64,000 bases of DNA from Acetobacteraceae bacterium (lineage in GTDB: Bacteria; Pseudomonadota; Alphaproteobacteria; Acetobacterales; Acetobacteraceae): assembly GCA_947455205.1 (NCBI GenBank), contig CANGNF010000014.1, positions 1-64,000 of the forward strand. Reading direction: 5' to 3'. Made by a program: the position numbers and the translations under genes. Every line of letters starts with the position of its first letter. Within the stretch, counting starts at the first letter, position 1. The notes under the pieces were generated by a model that searched no databases, was not told where the DNA came from, and was given only the letters and a program-made list of their open reading frames with translations. Positions 20,833-30,508 of this stretch are shown one piece after another.

Positions 20833-21363
20833 ATGCCGATCTACGCCCTGGGCGACAAGACCCCCACCCTGCCGGAAGCCGACCGCTACTGGGTCGCCCC
20901 CAACGCCACCGTCATCGGCGATGTCCGCCTGGGCCAGGATGTCGGCATCTGGTTCGGCGCCGTGCTACGTGGCGACAACGACCCGATCACCATCGGTGCC
21001 CGCAGCAACATCCAGGAAAACAGCGTCCTCCACACCGACCACGGCCAGCCGCTGACCATCGGGGAAGGCTGCACCATCGGCCACAGCGTCACCCTGCATG
21101 GCTGCACCATCGGCGACGCCACCCTCATCGGCATGGGCGCCACGGTGCTGAACGGCGCGGTCATCGGCAAGCACTGCATCGTCGGCGCCAATGCGCTGGT
21201 GACCGAAGGCAAGGTCTTCCCCGACTATTCGCTGATCGTCGGCAGCCCGGCCAAGGTGGTGCGGGAATTGCCGCCCGAGACCGCCGCCGCGCAGCAGAAG
21301 TCGTCGGACGGCTATGTCCGCAACTGGCAGCGCTTCGCCCGCGACCTGAAGCCCCTGGGCTGA
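20833..21363 (+). CDS. Gamma-carbonic anhydrase family protein
   Basis: Left-handed beta-helix: VIGDVRLGQDVGIWFGAVLRGDNDPITIGARSNIQENSVLHTDHGQPLTIGEGCTIGHSVTLHGC. Confidence 0.94.
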   Translation: MPIYALGDKTPTLPEADRYWVAPNATVIGDVRLGQDVGIWFGAVLRGDNDPITIGARSNIQENSVLHTDHGQPLTIGEGCTIGHSVTLHGCTIGDATLIGMGATVLNGAVIGKHCIVGANALVTEGKVFPDYSLIVGSPAKVVRELPPETAAAQQKSSDGYVRNWQRFARDLKPLG

Positions 21364-21445
21364 ACCCGTTGGGCTGAAGCCGGCGCGCGCCGTTGATTCG
21401 GCGCGCCCGCGGCGCTCTACTCCCCGCAACCGGGAGAGAACCGCC

Positions 21446-22429
21446 ATGACCACGCGTCGCGCCCTGCTTGCGGGCCTTGCCGCCCTGCCTGCCCTTGCCC
21501 TGCCGCGCGCCGCCCGCGCCGCCTGGCCGGAGCGGCCGATCCGCGTGATCGTGCCCTTCGCCGCCGGCGGCAACACCGATGTCGTCGCCCGCACCATCGC
21601 CCAGGCGATGCAGGAGATCATCGGCAAGCCCTTCGTCATCGAGAACCGCGCCGGCGGCGCCGGCAGCCTGGGCGCCGAGATGGCCGCGCGCGCGCTGCCG
21701 GATGGCCATACGCTGCTGGCCGGCTCCGGTGGCTCGCTGACCGCCAACCCGGTGATGCAGGCCAGCCTGCCCTACGACACCGAACGCGACTTCGCCCCCA
21801 TCGGCCTGGTCTCCCGCGTGCCGATCGTGCTGGTGGTGGCGCCCGGCTTCCGCGCCCGCAACTGGCCGGAATTCCTCACCTTGGCCAAGGCCACGGCGGG
21901 CCAGCTCAACGTCGCCACCCCGGCCATCGGCACCACGGCGCATTTCGGGCTGGAGATGCTGAACCACCAGGTCGGCGCCCGGCTGACCCATGTGCCCTAT
22001 CGCGGCGGCGGCTCCATGATCACGGACCTGCTGGCCGGCAATTTCGACGGCGCCCTGCTGGAGCTGACCACCGCCCTGCCGCTGCACCAGGAAGGCAAGG
22101 CCCGCATCCTGGCCGTGGCATCCACCCAGCGGGTGACCCAGCTGCCGACGATCCCCACCTTCATCGAGGGCGGCGTCCCCGGCTTCACCAGCACCAGCTT
22201 CACCGCGCTGCTGGCACCCAAGGGCGTGCCGGCCGAGATCATCGCCAGCCTGCGCCTGGCGCTGCTGGGCGGCCTGGCCATGCCCAGCGTGGTGCAGCGC
22301 CTGGTGGGCCTGGGCTGCAATCCCGCCACGCCGGAGGAAGCCTCTCCCGCCGGGCTGGCCAGCTACCTGCATGAGGAACTGGCCAAGTACCGGGAAGCCG
22401 CCCGCCTGGCCGGCATGCGGCCGGAATAG
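21446..22429 (+). CDS. Bug/TctC-type tripartite tricarboxylate transporter substrate-binding protein
   Basis: WPERPIRVIVPFAAGGNTDVVARTIAQAMQEIIGKPFVIENRAGGAGSLGAE. Confidence 0.93.
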   Translation: MTTRRALLAGLAALPALALPRAARAAWPERPIRVIVPFAAGGNTDVVARTIAQAMQEIIGKPFVIENRAGGAGSLGAEMAARALPDGHTLLAGSGGSLTANPVMQASLPYDTERDFAPIGLVSRVPIVLVVAPGFRARNWPEFLTLAKATAGQLNVATPAIGTTAHFGLEMLNHQVGARLTHVPYRGGGSMITDLLAGNFDGALLELTTALPLHQEGKARILAVASTQRVTQLPTIPTFIEGGVPGFTSTSFTALLAPKGVPAEIIASLRLALLGGLAMPSVVQRLVGLGCNPATPEEASPAGLASYLHEELAKYREAARLAGMRPE

Positions 22430-22620
22430 CCCGCCGGCGCGGGGGCTTCACATGCGCCGGCCGTGGCCCAGATCAGCGGGGCGGGCCATGCCCGGCGGCG
22501 CCTCGCCGTGCCACCATGGCCCCTGACCTGCGGAGAACGACCCCATGCGGCTGCACGGCGCCCCACGGCTGACCCAGGCGCCGGCCACCGCCCGCGCCAC
22601 GGCGCCGGGATACCCGCCGC

Positions 22621-24048
22621 ATGCGTGACCTGCTGATCATCGGCGGCGGGGTCAACGGCTGCGGCATCGCGCGGGACGCCGCCGGCCGGGGCATGGCGGT
22701 CACGCTGGTGGAACGCGGCGACCTCGCCGGCGCCACCTCCTCCTCCAGCAGCAAGCTGATCCATGGCGGCCTGCGCTACCTGGAGCAGTACGAGTTCCGC
22801 CTGGTGCGCGAGGCCCTGGCGGAGCGCGAGGTCATGCTCCGCATCGCGCCGCACATCGTCTGGCCGCTGCGCTTCGTGCTGCCGCATCGGCCCAGCATGC
22901 GGCCGCGCTGGATGATCCGCGCCGGGCTGTTCCTGTACGACCACCTGGCGCGCCGCGTCTCCCTGCCCGGCGCCGCCACCTGGGACACCAACGGCAGCCC
23001 GCTGAAGCCCGAGATCACCAGCGCCTTCGCCTATTCCGACTGCTGGGTGCAGGACAGCCGCCTGGTGGTGCTGAACGCCCGCGACGCCGCCCGCCGCGGC
23101 GCCGAGATCCGGCGCGGCTGCGAATTCCTGGGCGCCAGCCGAGACCCGGATGGCTGGACCGCCCGCCTCTCGGATGGCTCCACCCTGCGCGCCCGCGCGC
23201 TGGTCAACGCCGCCGGCCCCTGGGTGATGCAGACCCTGGCCACCACCCAGGCGCCGCCGCCCGGCCGCATCCGCCTGGTGCGCGGCAGCCACATCGTGCT
23301 GCCCGCGCTGTACCCCGGCGACCACGCCTTCATCCTGCAGAACGACGACGGCCGCGTGGTCTTCGTCATCCCGTATGAGGGCGGCTTCAGCCTGGTCGGC
23401 ACCACCGACGTGGTGCAGGACACCACCGCGCCGGCGGTCTGCACGGATGAGGAAGTGGCGTACCTGTGCGCCGCCGTCGGCCGCCAGTTCCGCGTGGCGC
23501 CGAAGCCGGAGGACGTGGTCTGGCGCTATTCCGGTGTGCGCCCGCTGTATGATGACGGCGCCGACAACCCCAGCGCCATCACCCGCGACTACGTGCTGAA
23601 GCTGGACCGCGACGGCGCCCCGCTGCTCAGCGTGTTCGGCGGCAAGATCACGACCTATCGCCGCTTGGCGGAGGAAGCGCTGGAGCTGCTGGACGCGCCG
23701 GCCAAGCCCTGGACCGCCGATGCCCCGCTGCCCGGCGGCGACTTCCGAGGCGGGCTGCCGGCGCTGGAGGCGACGCTGGCCGCCCGCCACCCCTGGCTGC
23801 CCGCCGCGCTGCGCGCCCGCCTGGCCCGCGCCTACGGCACCGAGACCTCCGCCCTGCTGGGCGACGCCAAGGCCATGGCCGACCTGGGCACCGACCACGG
23901 CGCCGGCCTGACCGACCGCGAGCTGGACTGGCTGCGGCGGGAGGAATGGGCCCGCACCGCCGAGGACGTGCTGTGGCGCCGCGGCAAGCTGGGGCTGCAC
24001 CTGACCCCGGCGCAGCGGGACGCCGTTGCCATCGCCATGGGCGGCTGA
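22621..24048 (+). CDS. glpD: Glycerol-3-phosphate dehydrogenase
   Basis: FAD-binding LLIIGGGVNGCGIARDAAGRG; SSSSKLIHGGLRYLEQYEFRLVREALAEREV. Confidence 0.95.
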   Translation: MRDLLIIGGGVNGCGIARDAAGRGMAVTLVERGDLAGATSSSSSKLIHGGLRYLEQYEFRLVREALAEREVMLRIAPHIVWPLRFVLPHRPSMRPRWMIRAGLFLYDHLARRVSLPGAATWDTNGSPLKPEITSAFAYSDCWVQDSRLVVLNARDAARRGAEIRRGCEFLGASRDPDGWTARLSDGSTLRARALVNAAGPWVMQTLATTQAPPPGRIRLVRGSHIVLPALYPGDHAFILQNDDGRVVFVIPYEGGFSLVGTTDVVQDTTAPAVCTDEEVAYLCAAVGRQFRVAPKPEDVVWRYSGVRPLYDDGADNPSAITRDYVLKLDRDGAPLLSVFGGKITTYRRLAEEALELLDAPAKPWTADAPLPGGDFRGGLPALEATLAARHPWLPAALRARLARAYGTETSALLGDAKAMADLGTDHGAGLTDRELDWLRREEWARTAEDVLWRRGKLGLHLTPAQRDAVAIAMGG

Positions 24049-24121
24049 ATCCACCCCAACCCCGCTTGCGGCCCGCCGCCGCCTCGTCCATTTGGTGGGC
24101 AGCGATTTCGGGGGGCCCGGC

Positions 24122-24346
24122 ATGGACCAGCAGAAGATGAGCAAGGGCCAGAAGGCCTATGAGGAACGCCGCGCCGCCAAGGCCGGGGTCAGCCTGGACA
24201 AGTGGCTGAACATGCGGGAACGCGAGAAGCGCGAGGAAGCCGCCGAAGCCGCCAAGGCGCTGCAGGCCGCCAAGGCGGAAGCCGCCCCGGCCAAGCCCGC
24301 GGGCTTCTTCAAGCGCCTGCTGGAACGCGCCCAGAAGCCGCTGTAG
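24122..24346 (+). CDS. Small charged hypothetical protein
   Basis: 74-aa Ala/Lys/Glu-rich ORF followed by a terminator. Confidence 0.6.
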   Translation: MDQQKMSKGQKAYEERRAAKAGVSLDKWLNMREREKREEAAEAAKALQAAKAEAAPAKPAGFFKRLLERAQKPL

Positions 24347-24353
24347 CGCGCGC

Positions 24354-24383
24354 CGCCGCCGGTGACCTCGCCGGCGGCGTTTC
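24354..24383 (+). terminator. Rho-independent terminator (CGCCGCCGG...CCGGCGGCG-TTTCTGTT)
   Basis: 9-bp stem followed by a T-rich tract, 8 nt after the 24346 stop codon. Confidence 0.7.
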
Positions 24384-24447
24384 TGTTCAACAGGCAGGGC
24401 GGTCCTTCCAAGCGGATCACGCCCTGGCGCCAGCGCCCGGCCGCACT

Positions 24448-24612
24448 TCAGGTTGCGATGGCGCGCAGCACCGCGAAGCAGGTCGCGCCGATGCTGGCGA
24501 CGCCGATGCCGGCCAGCACCACCTGCAGCGCCGCAAGGGCGATGTCGCCCGCTTTCCAACCCTGCTCCGGGGGACGCCGGGGCCAGGACGGCGGCGGTTG
24601 CTTTGCGTTCAT
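24448..24612 (-). CDS. Short single-TM hypothetical protein
   Basis: MNAKQPPPSWPRRPPEQGWKAGDIALAALQVVLAGIGVASIGATCFAVLRAIAT. Confidence 0.45.
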   Translation of the reverse strand: MNAKQPPPSWPRRPPEQGWKAGDIALAALQVVLAGIGVASIGATCFAVLRAIAT

Positions 24613-24755
24613 GCCCGAGTTCCGACTTTCCGACCCTGGCAGCCTATGCGGGCAAGCTGACGTCAGGCTGACGGAAGTCGCCCCTGCCACCCGGCTGCGG
24701 CGGCGCGGTTTTTGCGTTACCCTCCCCGCCTGGCCATGCCGTGGAGACCGCCGCC

Positions 24756-26075
24756 ATGATGAGCGCCGAACAGAACCGCCTGCTGACCGAAGCCGGCCCC
24801 GGCACCGCCGGCGGCGCGCTGCTGCGCTGCTACTGGCAGCCGGTGGCGCTGGCCGATGAGTTGGAAGGCGACCGCCCGCTGCGCCCGGTGAAGCTGCTGG
24901 GCCAGGACCTCGTGCTGTTCCGCGATGAAGCTGGGCGCCTCGGCCTGCTGGACCGCGACTGCCCGCACCGCAACGCCGACCTGGCCTTCGGCCGGCTGGA
25001 ACATGGCGGGCTGCGCTGCCCCTTCCATGGCTGGCTGTTCGACGTGGCCGGCACCTGCCTGGAAACCCCGGCCGAGCCGGAAGGCAGCACGCTCTGCCAA
25101 CGCATCAGGCAGGCCAGCTACCCCGTGGTGGAACGCAGCGGCGTCATCTGGGCCTATCTGGGCAAGGGCGCGGCCCCGGCCTTCCCCGCCTTCGACTGCT
25201 TCACCGCGCCGGACACGCATGTCTTCGCCTTCAAGGGCCTGATCAGCTGCAACTGGGTGCAGGCGCTGGAGGTCGGCATCGACCCCGCCCATGCCAGCTT
25301 CCTGCATCGCTTCTTCGAGGATGCCGACGCGTCAGCGAACTACGGCCGCCAGTTCCGCGCCACCTCGGCCGACAGCGACCTGCCGATGACCACCGTGCTG
25401 CGCGAATACCCGCGCCCCGTGATTGAGGTGGAAGCCGCCGACCACGGCCTGCGCCTGACCGCGCTGCGGAAGATCAGCGACACCAAGACCCATGTGCGCG
25501 TCACCGGCCTGGTCTTCCCGCAGGCCTTCCACATCCCGCTCTCCGGCGAGATGACCATCACCCAGTGGCACGTGCCCGTCGATGACACGCATTGCTACTG
25601 GTACGCGATCTTCACCAGCTTCGGCGCGCCGGTAGACAAGGCAGAGATGCGTCGCCAGCGGCTGGAGACCTACAGCCTGCCCGACTACATCCCGAAATAC
25701 GGCAAGCACAACGACTACGGCTTCAGCGCGCAGGAACAGCGCAGCGCCACCTACACGGGCATGGGCCAGGACATCAACGTGCACGACCAGTGGGCGGTGG
25801 AAAGCCAGGGCGCCATCCAGGACCGCCGGCGAGAGCATCTGGCGACCAGCGACAAGGCCATCATCGCCTATCGCCGCATGATGTTCGCGGCGATGAAGGC
25901 GGTGGAGGCCGGCGAGCGCCCGCCCTTGGCCGTGGACGAAGCCGCGGCCCGCCAGTTGCATGGACCCGCCACGATGGATGGCATGGGACCGACCGAGGGA
26001 TGGCAGCAGTACTGGCCGGAAGTGGACCGCCGGCGCCGCGCCAATGCGCCGTGGTCTCGCCTGGCCGCCGAATAG
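24756..26075 (+). CDS. Rieske aromatic ring-hydroxylating oxygenase, alpha subunit (phthalate-dioxygenase-like)
   Basis: Rieske CPHRNADLAFGRLEHGGLRCPFHGWLFD; catalytic GIDPAHASFLHRF. Confidence 0.92.
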   Translation: MMSAEQNRLLTEAGPGTAGGALLRCYWQPVALADELEGDRPLRPVKLLGQDLVLFRDEAGRLGLLDRDCPHRNADLAFGRLEHGGLRCPFHGWLFDVAGTCLETPAEPEGSTLCQRIRQASYPVVERSGVIWAYLGKGAAPAFPAFDCFTAPDTHVFAFKGLISCNWVQALEVGIDPAHASFLHRFFEDADASANYGRQFRATSADSDLPMTTVLREYPRPVIEVEAADHGLRLTALRKISDTKTHVRVTGLVFPQAFHIPLSGEMTITQWHVPVDDTHCYWYAIFTSFGAPVDKAEMRRQRLETYSLPDYIPKYGKHNDYGFSAQEQRSATYTGMGQDINVHDQWAVESQGAIQDRRREHLATSDKAIIAYRRMMFAAMKAVEAGERPPLAVDEAAARQLHGPATMDGMGPTEGWQQYWPEVDRRRRANAPWSRLAAE

Positions 26076-26076
26076 C

Positions 26077-27504
26077 ATGAGCGTCATCGAGCGCGCCGGC
26101 CTCTACAGCCGGGAGCAACAGGACGCCGCGCGCCAGGTGCTGGACCGCGTGGCGAAGGACGGCATCCAGCTGGTGCGCCTGGCCTTCGCCGACCAGCACG
26201 GCATGCTGCGCGGCAAGGCGGTGGTGGCGGAGGAACTGCCCGCGGTGTTCCGCAACGGCGTTTCGCTGACCTCCACGCTGTTGCTGAAGGATACGTCGCA
26301 CCGCACCGTGGTGCCGGTGTTCTCAGCCGGTGCCGGCATGGGGCTGAAGGCGCTGGAAGGCGCCGCCGACGTGCTGATGGTGCCGGACCCCCTCAGCTTC
26401 CGCGTGCTGCCTTGGTTGCCGGACACCGGCTGGCTGCTCTGCGACGTTACCTACCCCAACGGCGCGCCGATGCCGTTCTGCACCCGCAGCCTGGCCCGCC
26501 GCGCCCTGGCCGACCTGGCCGCCGATGGCTACGCGATGTTCAGCGGGCTGGAGGTGGAGTTCCACCTGACCAGGCTGCTGGACCCCAAGCTGGCGCCGGA
26601 AGACGCAGGCCAGCCCGGCACGCCACCCGATGTCGCGCTGCTGACCCAGGGCTACCAGTACCTGACCGAGCTTCGCCTCGACCAGATGGAGCCGATCCTG
26701 GAGATCCTCCGCCGCAACATCCAGGCGCTGAACCTCGGCCTCCGCAGCATCGAGGTGGAGTACGGTCCCAGCCAGGTGGAGTTCACCTTCCGCCCCGCCG
26801 AGGGGCTGCAACCCGCCGACGAGATGGTGCTGTTCCGTGCCGCGGTGAAGCAGGTGGCCCGCCGCCATGGCTTCCACGCCAGCTTCATGTGCCGCCCGCG
26901 CCTGCCCAACGTGATGAGCAGCGGCTGGCACCTGCACCAATCCCTGCTGAAGGGCGGCGACAACGCCTTCATCGGCAGCAACGGCGAGATGCTGTCGGCG
27001 ACCGCGCTGCACTGGATGGGCGGGCTGCTGGCGGAAGCGCAAGGCAGCGCCGCCTTCACCACGCCGACCATCAACGGCTACAAGCGCTTCCGCCCCTATT
27101 CCCTGGCGCCGGACCGCGCGGTGTGGGGCCGCGACAACCGTGGCGTCATGCTGCGCGTGCTCGGCCAGCCCGGCGAGCCCTCCACCCATGTGGAGAACCG
27201 CGTCGGCGAACCCGCCGCCAACCCGTACCTCTATTTGGCCAGCCAGGTGGTCGCCGGCCGCGCCGGCCTGGCCGCGCGGCTGGACCCTGGGCCTTCGGCG
27301 GATACGCCCTACGAGACCAAGGCCGCCCTGCTGCCCGCCACGCTGGAGCATGCGCTGGCCGCGCTGGACGCCAGCGCCACGCTGCGCGCCGGCTTCGGCG
27401 ACGCCTTCATCGACTACTTCCTGCGCATCAAGCGCGCCGAGGTCGCCAGGTTCAACCTGGAGGTCTCGGAATGGGAGCAGCGCGAATACTTCGACCTGTT
27501 CTGA
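26077..27504 (+). CDS. Glutamine synthetase family protein (GlnA-like ligase)
   Basis: SGLEVEFHL, GWHLHQSL, TINGYKRFRPYSLAPDRAVWGRDNRGVMLRV. Confidence 0.92.
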   Translation: MSVIERAGLYSREQQDAARQVLDRVAKDGIQLVRLAFADQHGMLRGKAVVAEELPAVFRNGVSLTSTLLLKDTSHRTVVPVFSAGAGMGLKALEGAADVLMVPDPLSFRVLPWLPDTGWLLCDVTYPNGAPMPFCTRSLARRALADLAADGYAMFSGLEVEFHLTRLLDPKLAPEDAGQPGTPPDVALLTQGYQYLTELRLDQMEPILEILRRNIQALNLGLRSIEVEYGPSQVEFTFRPAEGLQPADEMVLFRAAVKQVARRHGFHASFMCRPRLPNVMSSGWHLHQSLLKGGDNAFIGSNGEMLSATALHWMGGLLAEAQGSAAFTTPTINGYKRFRPYSLAPDRAVWGRDNRGVMLRVLGQPGEPSTHVENRVGEPAANPYLYLASQVVAGRAGLAARLDPGPSADTPYETKAALLPATLEHALAALDASATLRAGFGDAFIDYFLRIKRAEVARFNLEVSEWEQREYFDLF

Positions 27505-27517
27505 AGGAGCCACCCGC

Positions 27518-28717
27518 ATGCGCCTGATCCTGTCCGTCCTCGCGCTGCTGGCCGCCGCGCCCGCCGCCCGCGCGCAACTGCCGGAGGTGGTGCGCGTGGG
27601 CGTGCTGACCGACATGTCCGGCCCCTTCGCCGACCAGGTCGGCCAGGGCAGCGTCGTCGCGGCGCAGATGGCGGCCGAGGACTTCAACGCCACCAACCCC
27701 GGCTTCCGCGTGCAGATCGTCTTCGCCGACCACCAGAACAAGCCGGATGTCGGCAGCGGCATCGCCCGCCGCTGGGTGGACACCGAAGGCGTCCACGCCA
27801 TTGTGGACCTGCCCAATTCCGGCGTCGGCCTGGCGGTGATCCAGGTGATGAAGGAGCGCAACCTGACCGCGCTGGCTTCCTCCACCGCCAGCAGCGCCGT
27901 GACCGGCGCCGCCTGCGCGCCGACCACGGTGCAGTGGACCAGCGACACCTGGGCCCAGGGCAACGCGGTGGCCCGCGCCGTGATGCAGCAGGGCGGCAAC
28001 GCCTGGTACTACCTGACCGTGGACTACGCGCTGGGCCATGCGCTGGAAGCCGATACCTCCGCCGCCGTGATGCGCCTGGGCGGCCGCAATGTCGGCAGCG
28101 CCCGGCACCCGCTGAACACCGGCGACATGTCATCCCTGCTGGTGCGGGCGCAGTCCTCCGGCGCCAACGTCATCGCCCTGGCCAATACCGGCACGGATGC
28201 GATCAACGCCATCAAGCAGGCCAGCGAGTTCGGCCTGCTGCGTGGCGGCCGCATGCGCATCGCCGCCACCTTCCTGCAGATCTCGGATGTCCACGCGCTG
28301 GGCCTGCCGGTGGCGCAGGGCCTGCTGCTGGCCGAGCCGTTCTACTGGGACCTGAACGAGACCACCCGCGCCTGGTCCGCCCGCTGGGGCGCCCGCATGA
28401 ATGACCGCCGCCCCACCTTCAACCAGGCCGGCGTGTACTCCGCCACCATGGCCTGGCTGGCCGCGGTGAAGGCCGCCGGCACGGTGCAGGGGGAACGCGT
28501 GGTGGCGCAGATGCGCCAGGGCGTGACCCATGACCCGCTGTTCGGCGATGTCACGGTGCGCCCGGACGGCCGCGCGGTGCACGAGATGCACGTCTTCCGG
28601 GTGAAGACCCCGGCCGAGAGCCGCGGCCCCTACGACTACTACCAGCGCATCGCCACCATCCCGCCGGCCGACGCCTTCCGCCCGCTGACGGAAGGCGGCT
28701 GCCCGCTGGTGCGGTAG
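27518..28717 (+). CDS. Branched-chain amino acid-type ABC substrate-binding protein (periplasmic-binding type 1 fold)
   Basis: Signal peptide; VVRVGVLTDMSGPFADQVGQGSVVAAQMAAEDFNATNPGFRVQIVFADHQNKPDVGSGIARRWVD. Confidence 0.9.
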   Translation: MRLILSVLALLAAAPAARAQLPEVVRVGVLTDMSGPFADQVGQGSVVAAQMAAEDFNATNPGFRVQIVFADHQNKPDVGSGIARRWVDTEGVHAIVDLPNSGVGLAVIQVMKERNLTALASSTASSAVTGAACAPTTVQWTSDTWAQGNAVARAVMQQGGNAWYYLTVDYALGHALEADTSAAVMRLGGRNVGSARHPLNTGDMSSLLVRAQSSGANVIALANTGTDAINAIKQASEFGLLRGGRMRIAATFLQISDVHALGLPVAQGLLLAEPFYWDLNETTRAWSARWGARMNDRRPTFNQAGVYSATMAWLAAVKAAGTVQGERVVAQMRQGVTHDPLFGDVTVRPDGRAVHEMHVFRVKTPAESRGPYDYYQRIATIPPADAFRPLTEGGCPLVR

Positions 28718-28725
28718 CGCAGGAC

Positions 28726-28745
28726 GGGGCGCCGCGTGGCGCCCC
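28726..28745 (+). terminator. Hairpin GGGGCGCC-GCGT-GGCGCCCC downstream of the SBP gene
   Basis: Perfect 8-bp stem 9 nt after the stop codon; no U tract. Confidence 0.45.
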
Positions 28746-28963
28746 GAACGGGAAGGGGCAAGCGGGGGCGCCGCGTGGCAACCCGCACGGAAGCGGCGGC
28801 CCCCCCCTGCGGCGGCGGCCACATCACCGCAACCACCGGGCTTGTCCCGGTGGTCCAGGGCGCGCCGTGCAGCACCAACCCAGAACCGCCACCGCAGCCC
28901 TGCGGCCGGATGCGCGGAACCGTCCGCGCATCCATGCTGGACCGGCCGCGCCGCGGCCCGCCG

Positions 28964-29698
28964 CTACAGCAGCCCGCCGGCCGGCGCCGGGCGGGCGCGC
29001 TGGTTGTACATGATGGCCGCGCGCCGATCCCGTTCCTCCGGGCTCAGCTTGGTCACGTCCTCCGACAGCTCCGCCCCCACCGCCAGGCCGCGCTGCACCG
29101 CCGGCCGCGCCGCCAACTCCTGGTGCCAGCGCTTGAAGTAGGGAAACTCCTCGATGTCCTGGCCCTGCAGCTTCCAGTTGATGGTCCAGGGGAAGCAGCA
29201 CATGTCGGCCACGGTGTACTCGTCCCCGGCCAGATAGCGGCGGTCGTGCAGCCGGTTGTTCAGCACGCCGTACAGCCGGTTGGCTTCATCCGTGAAGCGG
29301 CGGACGGCGTAGCTCTGGTCCCCCTTGGTGTCGCCCAGGCGGCGGAAGTGACCGCACTCGCCCAGCTTCGGCCCCTGGTTGGCCATCTGCCAGATCAGCC
29401 ATTGCTGCACCTCGGCCTTCTTCCGCGCCGCCTGCGGCAGGAAGCGGCCGAGCTTGCTGGCCACGTACAGCATGATCGCGCCGCTCTCGAACACGCTGAG
29501 CGGCGGGCCGCCATCGGCCGGCGCGTGGTCCACCAGCACGGGCATGCGGTGGTTCGGGTTCAGCGCCAGGAATTCTGGCGTGAACTGGTCGCCGCGGCCG
29601 ATGTTGACCGGCACCACCCGGTACGGCACCCCCAGCTCCTCCAGCAATATCGTGACCTTCTTGCCGTTCGGCGTCGGCCAGTAGTGCAGGTCGAACAT
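28964..29698 (-). CDS. Glutathione S-transferase family protein (YfcG/YghU-like)
   Basis: MFDLHYWPTPNGKKVTILLEELGVPYRVVPVNIGRGDQFTPEFLALNPNHRMPVLVD. Confidence 0.93.
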   Translation of the reverse strand: MFDLHYWPTPNGKKVTILLEELGVPYRVVPVNIGRGDQFTPEFLALNPNHRMPVLVDHAPADGGPPLSVFESGAIMLYVASKLGRFLPQAARKKAEVQQWLIWQMANQGPKLGECGHFRRLGDTKGDQSYAVRRFTDEANRLYGVLNNRLHDRRYLAGDEYTVADMCCFPWTINWKLQGQDIEEFPYFKRWHQELAARPAVQRGLAVGAELSEDVTKLSPEERDRRAAIMYNQRARPAPAGGLL

Positions 29699-29799
29699 GG
29701 GCGGTGCCTCCATTGGTTGTGCCGGCGCGGGCGTCGAGGCCCGGCGCTGGCGGAAGGCTGGCGCGCCGCGGCGGCCGGCGTCAACCAGGCCCGCGCCAC

Positions 29800-30411
29800 C
29801 TACCCCCGGGGCGGCGGCGCGCTGGCGACCATGGCGGGGTGCGCCAGCAGCCGCTTCACGTAGGCCGCCACCTTCGGCGACGCGGCAATGGCGTCCGCGC
29901 CTTCCTGCTGCATCCTGATGTAGTTGAGGATCGGCACCAGGTCGGCATCGACCGCCGAGAAGCCCATCGGCAGCGCGAAGTCGCCGGCCAGCGCCTCCTC
30001 CAGCCAGGCCACCTGGGCCTGCAGCGCCTTCACCGCCGGCGCCACCGTGCCGCGTTCCGCCTTGGCGAAGACCAGCGGCACGATGAACTGGCGCATCATC
30101 ACCAGGTCGATGGTGGTGTTGATCAGGCTCAGCCATTCCTCGGCCTTGGCCATGGCCACCGGCTCCTGCGGCAGCAGCTTCGGCCCCGGGAAGACGGCGT
30201 CGATGTAGCCGATGATCGCCCGCGTCTCGAACAGCCGCACCGCGCCGTGGCGCATGACGGGAATCTTGCCGAAGGGGTGGATCGCCAGCACCTCCGCGCT
30301 GTGCGGGCGCGCCGGGTTCAGCGTGTACTCCACGCCCTTGAAGGCGCAGCACGCCCGCACCGCCCAGACGAAGTTGCTGAACGGCACACCGATGATTTCC
30401 AGCTCGGCCAT
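29800..30411 (-). CDS. Glutathione S-transferase family protein
   Basis: MAELEIIGVPFSNFVWAVRACCAFKGVEYTLNPARPHSAEVLAIHPFGKIPVMRHGAVRLFETRAIIGYID. Confidence 0.92.
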   Translation of the reverse strand: MAELEIIGVPFSNFVWAVRACCAFKGVEYTLNPARPHSAEVLAIHPFGKIPVMRHGAVRLFETRAIIGYIDAVFPGPKLLPQEPVAMAKAEEWLSLINTTIDLVMMRQFIVPLVFAKAERGTVAPAVKALQAQVAWLEEALAGDFALPMGFSAVDADLVPILNYIRMQQEGADAIAASPKVAAYVKRLLAHPAMVASAPPPRG

Positions 30412-30508
30412 CCGGCCCTCCCTTGCTTGGTCCGGGCAGGCTAGCACGCGTTTTGTTGCATCGGCAGCAGGCTGGCGCGGCGGCGCCGGCCGGGGCAGGC
30501 TGGGCGGC

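Noticed and set aside
28736-29863. 375-aa plus-strand ORF
   Set aside because: Antisense to the GST gene at 28964-29698, which has clear GST motifs
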